Assembly: GCF_042186555.1 (NCBI RefSeq)
Contig: NC_133324.1
Coordinates: 4,911,395 to 4,975,394 of the forward strand
DNA from: Aquarana catesbeiana
Lineage: Eukaryota > Chordata > Amphibia > Anura > Ranidae
Direction: 5' to 3'
Length of the DNA stretch: 64,000 bases
This document shows, piece by piece, positions 23,084 to 35,944 of the stretch; positions within the stretch are counted from its first letter, which is position 1, and each line of letters begins with the position of its first letter. The position numbers and the translations under genes were made by a program. The notes below the pieces were generated by a model. The model saw only the letters and a list, made by a program, of their open reading frames with translations. It was not told where the DNA came from and did no database searches.

Positions 23084-24877
23084 AGGTCCCTATACACCCC
23101 CATCCCTATACACCCCCATCTCTATACACCCCCCATCTCTATACACCCCACCCCTATACACCCCCCATCTTTATACACCCCAATCCCTATACACCCCAAT
23201 CCCTATACACCCCCATCTCCATACACCCCCATCCCTATACACCCCCATCTCTATACACCCCCATCCCTATACAACTACATCCCTATACACCCCCATCTCT
23301 ATACACCCCCATCCCTATACACCCCATCCCTATATACCCCCATCTCTATACACCCCAATCCCTATACACCCCCATCTCTATACACCCCCCATCTCTATAC
23401 ACCCCAATCCCTATACACCCCAATTCCTATACACCCCCATCTCTATACACCCCCATCCCTATACAACCCCATCTCTATACACCCCAATCCCTATACACCC
23501 CCATCCCTATACACCCCATCCCTATACACCCCACATCTCTATACACCCCAATCCCTATACACCCCCATCCCTATACACCCCATCCCTAAACACCCCCATC
23601 TCTATACACCCCCATCTCTATACACCCCCATCCCTATACAACCCCATCTCTATACACCCCAATCCCTATACACCCCCATCCCTATACACCCCATCCCTAT
23701 ACACCCCACATCTCTATACACCCCAATCCCTATACACCCCCATCCCTATACACCCCATCCCTAAACACCCCCATCTCTATACACCCCCCATCTCTATACA
23801 CCCCCATCCCTATACACCCCCATCTCTACACACCTCATCTCTACACACCCCATCCCTATACACCCCCATCTTTATACACCCCAATCCCTATACACCCCAA
23901 TCCCTATACACCCCCATCCCTATACACCCCCATCTCTATACACCCCCATCCCTATACACCCCCATCTCTATACACCCCCCATCTCTATATACCCCAATCC
24001 CTATACACCCCCATCCCTATACACCCCATCCCTATACACCCCCCATCTCTATACACCCCAATCCCTATACACCCCCCATCCCTATACACCCCCATCTCTA
24101 TACACCCCCATCCCTATACACCCCCATCCCTATACAACCCCATCTCTATACACCCCCATCCCTATACACCCCCAACTCTATACACCCCCCATCTCTATAC
24201 ACCCCAATCCCTATACACCCCAATCCCTATACACCCCCATCCCTATACACCCCCATCTCTATACACCCCCATCCCTATACACCCCCATCTCTATACACCC
24301 CCATCCCTATACACCCCCATCTCTATATACCCCCATCCCTATACAACTACATTCCTATACACCCCCATCCCTTTACACCCCCATCTATATACACCCCATC
24401 CCTATACACCCCCCATCTCTATACACCCCAATCCCTATACACCCCAATCCCTATACACCCCCATCTCTATACACCCCCCATCCCTATACACCCCCATGTC
24501 TATACACCCCATCCCTATACACCCCCATCTCTATACACCCCCATCTCTATACACCCCCATCCCTATACAACCCCATCTCTCTACACCCCCATCCCTATAC
24601 ACCCCATCCCTATACACCCCCATCTCTATACACCCCCATCCCTATACACCCCATCCCTATACAACCCCATCCCTATACACCCCATCCCTATACACCCCCA
24701 TCCCTATACACCCCCATCCCTATACAACTACATCCCTATACACCCCATCTCTATACACCCCCATCCCTATACACCCCCATCCCTATACACCCCCATCTCT
24801 ATACACCCCATCCCTATACACCCCCATCCCTATACACCCCCATCCCTATACACCCCATCTCTATACACCCCCATCCA
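23084..24877. repeat. C-rich minisatellite of about 17 bp (CCCCCATCCCTATACA)
   Basis: About 100 units of TATACACCCCCATCCC with alternation of ATCCC and ATCTC and C runs of three to six. Units vary between 15 and 18 bp. The complementary strand is G-rich (GGGATGGGGGTGTATAGGG). The open frames YTPIPIHPHL-like at 23060-23764 and 24496-25008 are repeat translations. The array ends where the dispersed element at 24876 begins. Confidence 0.95.
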
Positions 24878-25045
24878 GGGCTGGACTGGGACAAAAATTT
24901 GGCCCTGGACTTCATCCAGACTGGCCCACTTTAATTGTGCAAACAAGCACAAAAACAGTATATAAACTATACGCAATTGTGCAAAAAAAAATAAGTAGCA
25001 TAACATAAGGAGTCCTCACTAACCTCTTTTATTATTTCACTTTAG
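24876..25045. mobile_element. Fragment of a dispersed element at the junction of two arrays
   Basis: The segment begins CAGGGCTGGACTGGGACAAA, abruptly after the 17-bp array, and ends where the 35-bp array begins at TTTAGGTGGGAAGG. I recall CAGGGC(C/T)GGACTGGGAC as the start of a widespread vertebrate interspersed repeat, possibly hAT-like because of the CAGGG end. No second terminal repeat is visible, so it is probably truncated. Confidence 0.45.
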
Positions 25046-28000
25046 GTGGGAAGGATCGTTCCCTTGTGGTGACGGTCCAGATGGAAAGGATCGTTCCCTT
25101 GTGGTGACGGTCCAGGTGGGAAGGATCGTTCCCTTGTGGTGACAGTCCAGATGGAAAGCATCGTTCCCTTGTGGTGACGGTCCAGGTGGGAAGGATCGCT
25201 CCTTGTGGTGCCGGTCCAGGTGGTAAGGATCGCTCCCTTGTGGTGACGGTCCAGGTGGGAAGGATCACTCCCTTGTGGTGTGGTGCCGGTCCAGGTGGGA
25301 AGGATCGCTCCCTTGTGGTGCCGGTCCAGGTGGGAAGGATCGCTCCCTTGTGGTGACGGTCCAGGTGGGAAGGATCGCTCCGTGTGGTGCCGGTCCAGGT
25401 GGTAAGAATCGCTCCCTTGTGGTGGTGTGCCGGTCCAGGTGGAAAGCATCGTTCCCTTGTGGTGACGGTCCAGGTGGGAAGGATCGCTCCTTGTGGTGCC
25501 GGTCCAGGTGGTAAGAATCGCTCCCTTGTGGTGGTGTGCCGGTCCAGGTGGGAAAGATTGCTCCCTTGTGGTGCAGGTCCAGGTGTGAAGGATTGCTCCC
25601 TTGTGGTGCAGGTCCAGGTGGGAAGGATCGCTCCCTTGTGGTGTGGTCCAGATGGGAAGGATGGTTCCCTTGTGGTGACGGTCCAGATGGAAAGGATCGT
25701 TCCCTTGTGGTGACGTTCCAGGTGGGAAGGATCGCTCCCTTGTGGTGCAGGTCCAGGTGGGAAGGATTGCTCCCTTGTGGTGTGGTCCAGGTGGGAAGGA
25801 TTGCTCCCTTGTGGTGACGGTCCAGATGGAAAGGATCGTTCCCTTGTGGTGCCGGTCAAGGTGGGAAGGATCGCTCCCTTGTGGTGTGGTGCAGGTCTAG
25901 GTGGGAAGGATCGTTCCCTTGTGGTGCCAGTCCAGGTGGTAAGAATCGCTCCCTTGTGGTGTGGTCTAGGTGGGAAGGATCACTCCCTTGTGGTGTGGTG
26001 TCGGTCCAGGTGGGAAGGATCGCTCCCTTGTGGTGACGGTCCAGGTGGGAAGGATCACTCCCTTGTGGTGTGGTGCCGTTCCAGGTGGGAAGGATCGCTC
26101 CCTTGTGGTGCCGGTCCAGGTGGGAAGGATCGCTCCCTTCTGGTAACGGTCCAGGTGGGAAGGATCACTCCCTTGTGGTGACGGTCCAGGTGGGAAGAAT
26201 CGCTCCCTTGTGGTGCTGGTCCAGGTGGGAAGGATTGCTCCCTTGTGGAGTGGTGCAGGTCCACGTGGGAAGGATCTCTCCCTTGTGGTGTGGTGCAGGT
26301 CCAGGTGGGAAGGATCGCTCCCTTGTGGTGTGGTGCAGGTCCAGGTGGGAAGGATCGCTCCCTTGTAGTGCCAGTCCAGGTGGAAAGGATCACTCCCTTG
26401 TGGTGTGGTGCAGGTCCAGGTAGGACGAATCGCTCCCTTGTGGTGTGGTGCAGGTCCAGGTGGGAAGGATCGCTCCCTTGTGGTATGGTGCCGGTGCAGG
26501 TGGGAAGGATCGTTCCCTTGTGGTGACGGTCCAGATGGAAAGGATCGTTCACTTGTGGTGACGGTCCAGGTGGGAAGGATCGCTCCTTGTTGTGATGGTC
26601 CAGGTGGGAAGGATCACTCCCTTGTGGTGTGGTGCAGGTCTAGGTGGGAAGGATCGTTCCCTTGTGGTGACGGTCCAGATGGAAAGGATCGTTCCCTTGT
26701 GGTGACGGTCCAGGTGGGAAGGATCGTTCCCTTGTGGTGACAGTCCAGATGGAAAGCATCGTTCCCTTGTGGTGACGGTCCAGGTGGGAAGGATCGCTCC
26801 TTGTGGTGCCGGTCCAGGTGGTAAGGATCGCTCCCTTGTGGTGACGGTCCAGGTGGGAAGGATCACTCCCTTGTGGTGTGGTGCCGGTCCAGGTGGGAAG
26901 GATCGCTCCCTTGTGGTGCCGGTCCAGGTGGGAAGGATCGCTCCCTTGTGGTGACGGTCCAGGTGGGAAGGATCGCTCCGTGTGGTGCCGGTCCAGGTGG
27001 TAAGAATCGCTCCCTTGTGGTGGTGTGCCGGTCCAGGTGGAAAGCATCGTTCCCTTGTGGTGACGGTCAGGTGGGAAGGATCGCTCCTTGTGGTGCCGGT
27101 CCAGGTGGTAAGAATCGCTCCCTTGTGGTGGTGTGCCGGTCCAGGTGGGAAAGATTGCTCCCTTGTGGTGCAGGTCCAGGTGTGAAGGATTGCTCCCTTG
27201 TGGTGCAGGTCCAGGTGGGAAGGATCGCTCCCTTGTGGTGACGGTCCAGATGGAAAGGATCGTTCCCTTGTGGTGACGTTCCAGGTGGGAAGGATCGCTC
27301 CCTTGTGGTGCAGGTCCAGGTGGGAAGGATTGCTCCCTTGTGGTGTGGTCCAGGTGGGAAGGATTGCTCCCTTGTGGTGACGGTCCAGATGGAAAGGATC
27401 GTTCCCTTGTGGTGCCGGTCAAGGTGGGAAGGATCGCTCCCTTGTGGTGTGGTGCAGGTCTAGGTGGGAAGGATCGTTCCCTTGTGGTGCCAGTCCAGGT
27501 GGTAAGAATCGCTCCCTTGTGGTGTGGTCTAGGTGGGAAGGATCACTCCCTTGTGGTGTGGTGTCGGTCCAGGTGGGAAGGATCGCTCCCTTGTGGTGAC
27601 GGTCCAGGTGGGAAGGATCACTCCCTTGTGGTGTGGTGCCGTTCCAGGTGGGAAGGATCGCTCCCTTGTGGTGCCGGTCCAGGTGGGAAGGATCGCTCCC
27701 TTCTGGTAACGGTCCAGGTGGGAAGGATCACTCCCTTGTGGTGACGGTCCAGGTGGGAAGAATCGCTCCCTTGTGGTGCTGGTCCAGGTGGGAAGGATTG
27801 CTCCCTTGTGGAGTGGTGCAGGTCCACGTGGGAAGGATCTCTCCCTTGTGGTGTGGTGCAGGTCCAGGTGGGAAGGATCGCTCCCTTGTGGTGTGGTGCA
27901 GGTCCAGGTGGGAAGGATCGCTCCCTTGTGGTGCCAGTCCAGGTGGAAAGGATCACTCCCTTGTGGTGTGGTGCAGGTCCAGGTAGGACGAATCGCTCCC

Positions 28001-31000
28001 TTGTGGTGTGGTGCAGGTCCAGGTGGGAAGGATCGCTCCCTTGTGGTGTGGTGCAGGTCCAGGTGGGAAGGATCGCTCCCTTGTGGTGCCAGTCCAGGTG
28101 GAAAGGATCACTCCCTTGTGGTGTGGTGCAGGTCCAGGTAGGACGAATCGCTCCCTTGTGGTGTGGTGCAGGTCCAGGTGAGAAGGATCGCTCCCTTGTG
28201 GTGTGGTCCAGGTGGGAAAGATCGTTCCCTTGTGGTGTGGTGCAGGTCCAGGTGGGAAGAATCGCTCCCTTGTGGTGATGGTCCAGGTTGGAAGGATCGC
28301 TCCCTTGTGGTGTGGTGCAGGTCCAGGTGGGAAGGATTTCTCCCTTGTGGTGCAGGTCCAGGTGGGAAGGATGGTTCCCTTGTGGTGATGGTCCAGATGG
28401 AAAGGATCGTTCCCTTGTGGTGTGGTGCAGGTCCAGGTGGGAAGGATTTCTCCCTTGTGGTGCAGGTCCTGGTGGGAAGGATTTCTCCCTTGTGGTGCAG
28501 GTCCAGGTGGGAAGGATCGCTCCCTTGTGGTGATGGTCCAGGTGGGAAGGATCGCTCCCTTGTGGTGTGGTGCAGGTCCAGGTGGGAAGGATCGTTCCCT
28601 TGTGGTGCCGGTCCAGGTGGTAAGAATCGCTCCCTTGTGGTGTGGTGCAGGTCTAGGTGGGAAGGATCGCTCCCTTGTGGAGTGATGCAGGTCCAGGTGG
28701 GAAGGATCTCTCCCTTGTGGTGTGGTGCAGGTCCAGGTGGGAAGGATCGCTCCCTTGTGGTGTGGTGCAGGTCCAGGTGAGAAGGATCGCTCCATTGTGG
28801 TGCCGGTCCAGGTGGAAAGGATCGCTCCCTTGTGGTGTGGTGCAGGTCCAGGTTGGAAGGATCACTCCCTTGTGGTGTGGTGCAGGTCCAGGTGGGAAGG
28901 ATCGCTCCCTCGTGGTGCCGGTCCAGGTGGGAAGGATCGCTCCCTTGTGGTGACGGTCTAGGTTGGAAGGATCGCTCCCTTGTGGTGTGGTGCAGGTCCA
29001 GGTGGGAAGGATCGCTCCCTTGTGGTGCCGGTCAAGGTGGGAAGGATCGCTCCCTTGTGGTGTGGTGCAGGTCTAGGTGGGAAGGATCGCTCCCTTGTGG
29101 TGCCGGTCAAGGTGGGAAGGATCGCTCCCTTGTGGTGTGGTGCCGGTCAAGGTGGGAAGGATCGTTCCCTTGTGGTGCCAGTCCAGGTGGTAAGAATCGC
29201 TCCCTTGTGGTGTGGTCTAGGTGGGAAGGATCACTCCCTTGTGGTGTGGTGTCGGTCCAGGTGGGAAGGATCGCTCCCTTGTGGTGACGGTCCAGGTGGG
29301 AAGGATCACTCCCTTGTGGTGTGGTGCCGTTCCAGGTGGGAAGGATTGCTCCCTTGTGGTGCCGGTCCAGGTGGGAAGGATCGCTCCCTTCTGGTAACGG
29401 TCCAGGTGGGAAGGATCACTCCCTTGTGGTGACGGTCCAGGTGGGAAGAATCGCTCCCTTGTGGTGCTGGTCCAGGTGGGAAGGATTGCTCCCTTGTGGA
29501 GTGGTGCAGGTCCACGTGGGAAGGATCTCTCCCTTGTGGTGTGGTGCAGGTCCAGGTGGGAAGGATCGCTCCCTTGTGGTGCCAGTCCAGGTGGAAAGGA
29601 TCACTCCCTTGTGGTGTGGTGCAGGTCTAGGTAGGACGAATCGCTCCCTTGTGGTGTGGTGCAGGTCCAGGTGGGAAGGATCGCTCCCTTGTGGTGTGGT
29701 GCAGGTCCAGGTGGGAAGGATCGCTCCCTTGTGGTGCCAGTCCAGGTGGAAAGGATCACTCCCTTGTGGTGTGGTGCAGGTCCAGGTAGGACGAATCGCT
29801 CCCTTGTGGTGTGGTGCAGGTCCAGGTGAGAAGGATCGCTCCCTTGTGGTGTGGTCCAGGTGGGAAAGATCGTTCCCTTGTGGTGTGGTGCAGGTCCAGG
29901 TGGGAAGAATCGCTCCCTTGTGGTGATGGTCCAGGTTGGAAGGATCGCTCCCTTGTGGTGTGGTGCAGGTCCAGGTGGGAAGGATTTCTCCCTTGTGGTG
30001 CAGGTCCAGGTGGGAAGGATGGTTCCCTTGTGGTGATGGTCCAGATGGAAAGGATCGTTCCCTTGTGGTGTGGTGCAGGTCCAGGTGGGAAGGATTTCTC
30101 CCTTGTGGTGCAGGTCCAGGTGGGAAGGATTTCTCCCTTGTGGTGCAGGTCCTGGTGGGAAGGATCGCTCCCTTGTGGTGATGGTCCAGGTGGGAAGGAT
30201 CGCTCCCTTGTGGTGTGGTGCAGGTCCAGGTGGGAAGGATCGTTCCCTTGTGGTGCCGGTCCAGGTGGTAAGAATCGCTCCCTTGTGGTGTGGTGCAGGT
30301 CCAGGTGGGAAGGATCGTTCCCTTGTGGTGCCGGTCCAGGTGGTAAGAATCGCTCCCTTGTGGAGTGATGCAGGTCCAGGTGGGAAGGATCTCTCCCTTG
30401 TGGTGTGGTGCAGGTCCAGGTGGGAAGGATCGCTCCCTTGTGGTGTGGTGCAGGTCCAGGTGAGAAGGATCGCTCCATTGTGGTGCCGGTCCAGGTGGAA
30501 AGGATCGCTCCCTTGTGGTGTGGTGCAGGTCCAGGTTGGAAGGATCACTCCCTTGTGGTGTGGTGCAGGTCCAGGTGGGAAGGATCGTTCCCTCGTGGTG
30601 CCGGTCCAGGTGGGAAGGATCGCTCCCTTGTGGTGACGGTCCAGGTTGGAAGGATCGCTCCCTTGTGGTGTGGTGCAGGTCCAGGTGGGAAGGATCGCTC
30701 CCTTGTGGTGACGGTCCAGGTTGGAAGGATCGCTCCCTTGTGGTGTGGTGCAGGTCCAGGAGGGAAGGATTGCTCCCTTGTGGTGCAGGTCCAGGTGGGA
30801 AGGATTGCTCCCTTGTGGTGCAGGTCCAGGTGGGAAGGATCGCTCCCTTGTGGTGCCGGTCCAGGTGGAAAGGATCGCTCCCTTGTGATGACGGTCCAGG
30901 TGGGAAGGATCGTTCCCTTGTGGTGACGGTCCAGGTGGGAAGGATCGCTCCCTTGTGGTGACGGTCCAGGTGGGAAGGATCACTCCCTTGTGGTGTGGTG

Positions 31001-32096
31001 CCGGTCCAGGTGGAAAGGATCGTTCCCTTGTGGTGCCGGTCCAGGTGGGAAGGATCGCTCCCTTGTGGTGCCGATCCAGGTGGGAAGGATCGCTCCCTTG
31101 TGGTGCCGGTCCAGGCGGGAAGGATCGCTCCCTTGTGGTGCCGGTCCAGGTGGGAAGGATCGCTCCCTTGCGGTGACAGTCCAGGTGAGAAGGATCGCTC
31201 CCTTGTGGTGACGGTCCAGGTGGGAAGGATCGATCCCTTGTGGTGACGGTCCAGGTGGGAAGGATCGCTCCCTTGTGGTGCCGGTCCAGGTGGGAAGGAT
31301 CGATCCCTTGTGGTGACAGTCCAGGTGGGAAGGATCGCTCCCTTGCGGTGACAGTCCAGGTGGGAAGGATCGCTCCCTTGCGGTGACAGTCCAGGTGGGA
31401 AGGATCGCTCCTTTGCGGTGACGGTCCAGGTGGGAAGGATCGCTCCCTTGTGGTGACGGTCCAGGTGGGAAGGATCGCTCCCTTGTGGTGACGGTCCAGG
31501 TGGGAAGGATCGCTCCCTTGTGGTGACGGTCCAGGTGGGAAGGATCGCTCCCTTGTGGTGACGGTCCAGGTGGGAAGGATCGCTCCCTTGCGGTGACGGT
31601 CCAAGTGGGAAGGATCGCTCTCTTGTGATGACGGTCCAGGTGGGAAGGATCGCTCCCTTGTGGTGACGGTCCAGGTGGGAAGGATCGCTCCCTTGCGGTG
31701 ACGGTCCAGGTGGGAAGGATCGCTCCCTTGTGGTGACGGTCCAGGTGGGAAGGATCGCTCCCTTGCGGTGACGGTCCAGGTGGGAAGGATCGCTCCCTTG
31801 TGGTGACGGTCCAGGTGGGAAGGATCGCTCCCTTGTGGTGACGGTCCAGGTGGGAAGGATCGCTCCCTTGTGGTGCCGGTCCAGGTTGGAAGGATCGCTC
31901 CCTTGTGGTGACGGTCCAGGTGGGAAGGATCGCTCCCTTGCGGTGACGGTCCAGGTGGGAAGGATCGCTCCCTTGTGGTGACGGTCCAGGTGGGAAGGAT
32001 CGCTCCCTTGTGGTGACGGTCCAGGTGGGAAGGATCGCTCCCTTGTGGTGACGGTCCAGGTGGGAAGGATCGCTCCCTTGTGGTGACGGTCCAGTC
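25046..32096. repeat. 7-kb minisatellite of 35/40-bp units (GTCCAGGTGGGAAGGATCG)
   Basis: About 190 units of GTCCAGGTGGGAAGGATCGC followed by TCCCTTGTGGTGACG (35 bp). A 40-bp class has an extra GTGGT (GTGGTGTGGTGCAG). Blocks of about 1.6 kb are repeated: 25171 matches 26769 (offset 1598), 25777 matches 27340 (offset 1563, one unit fewer), and 28163 matches 29811 (offset 1648). From about 31200 to 32096 the units are almost uniform 35-mers. Long open frames (838 codons on the minus strand at 29601-32117) exist because the unit has no stop in any of three frames on that strand; 35 bp is not a multiple of three, so the reading simply cycles. Confidence 0.97.
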
Positions 32097-32180
32097 CGCA
32101 GCCTGAATAACAGCCAATGGTTGAAGAAAGCTGGACCGCCCTCCCGGGTATGAAGCTCTGATGATTAGTTTATTGAAGAT
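32097..32180. other. Short spacer between the 35-bp array and the foldback
   Basis: Complex sequence of 84 bases containing CCCGGG and no period. Confidence 0.5.
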
Positions 32181-32363
32181 AAAAATCCATCAAGATACTT
32201 CATAAGACATCATGAGACCTCTCTGCAGGCATTGCAAGATCAACGCGTTTCACAAATTAAGGTTCACTTAGACTGGGTGCCCCTTGATTCATGAAACGCG
32301 TTGATCTTGCAATGCCTGCAGAGAGGACTCATGATGTCCTATGAAGTATCTTGATGGATTTTT
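32181..32363. repeat. Near-perfect foldback, two 72-bp arms and a 39-base loop
   Basis: The left arm, 32181-32252, and the right arm, 32292-32363, are reverse complements at 70 of 72 positions. Both contain GCAAGATCAACGCGTTTCA or its complement. The loop is 32253-32291. It could be a palindromic mobile element or the precursor of a hairpin RNA. The element sits exactly between two unrelated satellite arrays. No coding capacity. Confidence 0.9.
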
Positions 32364-32369
32364 CCCCTT

Positions 32370-35300
32370 TACAGTACTTTGATGTAAAGGAAAACTAGAA
32401 GGACTCTGATGTAAGGGAGAACTTTGTGGTTTGTGATATAAAGGAGAACCCTGAGGTCTCTGATGTAAAGGGGTATGCTGTGGTGTAATGGGAGAGTCTG
32501 ATGTCCACAGAGCTTCTCTTTACATCACAGTCCACAGAGTCCCCCCTTACATCAGACTCCACAGAGTTCCCCCTTACATCAGACTCCACAGAGTTCCCCC
32601 TTACATCAGACTCCACAGAGTTCCCTCTTACATCAGACTCCACAGAGTTGCTCCTTACATCACAATCCACAAAGTTCTCTCTTATATCAAAATATCAGAG
32701 TGCACAGAGTTCCCCTTTACCTTAGAGTCCATAGACTTCCCCCTACATTAGAGTCCACAAAGTTCTCCTTTACATCAGAGTCCACAAAGCTCCCCTTTAC
32801 ATTATAATCCACAGAGTTCCCCTTTACCTCAGAGTCCACAGAGCTCCCCTTTACATCAGAATCCACAGAGTTCCCCTTTACATCAGAGTCCACAGAGTTC
32901 CCCTTTACATCAGAGTCCACAGAGTTCCCCCTTACATCAGAGTCCACAGAGCTCCCCTTTACATCAGAGTCCACAGAGATCTCCTTTACATCAGAGTCCA
33001 CAGAGTTCCCCTTTACATCAGAATCCACAGAGCTCCCCTTTACATCAGAGTCCACAGAGCTCTCCTTTACATCAGAGGCCACAGAGTTGCTCCTTACATC
33101 ACAATCCAAAAAGTTCTCCCTTATTTCAGAATATTTTAATATCAGAGTCCACAGAGGTTTGCCTTCCATCAGACTTCACAGAGCTCCCATTTACAACAGA
33201 GTCCACAAAGTTCTCCTTTACATCAGAGTCCACATCAGAGTCCACAGAGCTCCCCTTTACATCAGAGTGCACAGAGCTCCCCTTTACATCAGAGTCCACA
33301 GAGCTCCCCTTTACATCAGAATCCACAGAGCTCCCATTTACAACAGAGTCCACAAAGTTCTCCTTTACATCAGAGTCCACATCAGAGTCCACAGAGCTCC
33401 CCTTTACATCAGAGTGCACAGAGCTCCCCTTTACATCAGAGTCCACAGAGCTCCCCTTTACATCAGAATCCACAGAGCTCCCCTTTACATCACAATCCAC
33501 AAAGTTCTCCCTTACATTAGAGTCCACAGAGTTCTTCCTTATATCAGAATATTAGAATCCACAGAGTTCCTCTTTACCTTACACTCTACAAAGTTCTCCC
33601 TTACATCAGAGTCTCTAGAGTTCTCCTTTACATCAGATTGCACAGAGCTCCCTTTTACATTACAATCCACAAAGTTCTCCCTTACATCAGATTCCACAGA
33701 GTTCTCCCTTATATCAGAATATCAGAGTCCACAGAGTTACTCTTTACCTTGCAGTCCACAAAGTTCTCCTTTATATCAGAATGCACAGAGCTCCCCTTTA
33801 TATCAGACTTCACAGAGCTTCCATTTACATTGCAGTCCACAAAGTTCTCCTTTATATCAGAATGCACAGAGCTCCCCTTTATATCAGAGTCCACAGAGCT
33901 CCCCTTTACATTACAGTCCACAAAGTTCTCCTTTATATCAGAATGCACAGAGCTCCCCTTTATATCAGAGTCCACAGAGCTCCCCTTTACATTACAATCC
34001 ACAAAGTTCTCCCTTACATCAGAGTCCACAAAGTTCTCCCTTACATCAGAGTCCACAAAGTTCTCCCTTACATCAGAATGCACAGAGCTCCCATTTACAT
34101 CAGAATCCATAGAGCTCCCCTTTACATTACAATCTACAAAGTTCTCCCTTACATCAGAGTCCACAGAGCTCCCCATTACATTACATTCCACAAAGTTCTC
34201 CCTTACATCAGAGTCCACAGAGCTCCACTTTATATCAGATTGCACAGAGCTCCCCTTTACATTACAATCCACAAAGTTCTCCCTTACATCAGAGTCCACA
34301 GAGCTCCCCTTTACATCAGATTGCACAGAGCTCCTCTTTACATTACAATCCACAAAGTTCTCCCTTACATCAGAGTCCACAAAGTTCTCCCTTACACCAG
34401 AGTCCACAAAGTTCTCCCTTACATCAGAGTCCACAGAGTTCTCCCTTATATCGGAATATCAGATCTCCTCTTTACATTACAGTCCACAAAGTTCTCCCTT
34501 ACATCAGAGTCCACAGAGCTCCCCTTTACATTACATTCCACAAAGTTCTCCCTTACATCAGAGTCCACAGAGCTCCACTTTATATCAGATTGCACAGAGC
34601 TCCCCTTTACATTACAATCCACAAAGTTCTCCCTTACATCAGAGTCCACAGAGCTCCACTTTATATCAGATTGCACAGAGCTCCCCTTTACATTACAATC
34701 CACAAAGTTCTCCCTTACAACAGAGTCCACAGAGCTCCCCTTTACATTACATTCCACAAAGTTCTCCCTTACATCAGAGTCCACAAAGCTCCACTTTATA
34801 TCAGATTGCACAGAGCTCCCCTTTACATTACAATCTACAAAGTTCTCCCTTACATCAGAGTCCACAGAGCTCCCCTTTACATCAGATTGCACATAGCTCC
34901 CCTTTACATTACAATCCACAAAGTTCTCCCTTACATCAGAGTCCACAGAGCTCCACTTTACATTACATTCCACAAAGTTCTCCCTTACATCAGAGTCCAC
35001 AGAGCTCCACTTTATATCAGATTGCACAGAGCTCCCCTTTACATTACAATCCACAAAGTTCTCCCTTACATCAGAGTCCACAGAGCTCCCCTTTACATTA
35101 CATTCCACAAAGTTCTCCCTTACATCAGAGTCCACAGAGCTCCGCTTTATATCAGATTGCACAGAGCTCCCCTTTACATTACAATCTACAAAGTTCTCCC
35201 TTACATCAGAGTCCACAGAGCTCCACTTTATATCAGATTGCACAGAGCTCCCCTTTACATTACAATCCACAAAGTTCTCCCTTACATCAGAGTCCACAGA

Positions 35301-35940
35301 GCTCCCCTTTACATTACATTCCACAAAGTTCTCCCTTACATCAGAGTCCACAGAGCTCCACTTTATATCAGATTTCACAGAGCTCCCCTTTACATTACAA
35401 TCCACAAAGTTCTCCCTTACATCAGAGTCCACAGAGCTCCACTTTATATCAGATTGCACAGAGCTCCCCTTTACATTACAATCCACAAAGTTCTCCCTTA
35501 CATCAGAGTCCACAGAGCTCCCCTTTACATTACATTCCACAAAGTTCTCCCTTACATCAGAGTCCACAGAGCTCCGCTTTATATCAGATTGCACAGAGCT
35601 CCCCTTTACATTACAATCTACAAAGTTCTCCCTTACATCAGAGTCCACAGAGCTCCCCTTTACATTACATTCCACAAAGTTCTCCCTTACATCAGAGTCC
35701 ACAGAGCTCCACTTTATATCAGATTGCACAGAGCTCCCCTTTACATTACAATCCACAAAGTTCTCCCTTACATCAGAGTCCACAGAGCTCCACTTTATAT
35801 CAGATTGCACAGAGCTCCCCTTTACATTACAATCCACAAAGTTCTCCCTTACATCAGAGTTCACAGAGTTCCCTTTTACATTACAGTCCAAAAAATTCTC
35901 CCTTACATCAGAGTCCACAGAGCTCCACTTTACATCAGAG
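32370..35940. repeat. 27-bp minisatellite (CTTTACATCAGAGTCCACAG), 3.5 kb
   Basis: About 130 units of 27 bp, consensus CCCTTTACATCAGAGTCCAC followed by AGAGCTC. Variant classes (TTACATTACAATCCACAAAGT, TTATATCAGATTGCACAGAG) are arranged in higher-order blocks of 216 and 432 bp, multiples of 27. Because the unit is nine codons, frames stay open over long distances: 781 codons of SPQSSPLHQ-type repeat at 33638-35983, another plus frame of HRAPLYIRV, and a minus frame of SDVRENFVD. The first 125 bases or so (to about 32495) carry the unit in reverse orientation. Confidence 0.95.
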
Positions 35941-35944
35941 TGTG

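Noticed and set aside
23084..24877. Interstitial telomere repeat, because of CCCTA words
   Set aside because: The vertebrate telomere unit CCCTAA is not repeated; CCCTA occurs only inside the longer CCCTATACACC unit.
29601..32117. 838-codon minus-strand open frame
   Set aside because: It lies wholly in the 35-bp array. The repeat has no stops in any frame on that strand, and the protein is just the unit cycling through three frames.
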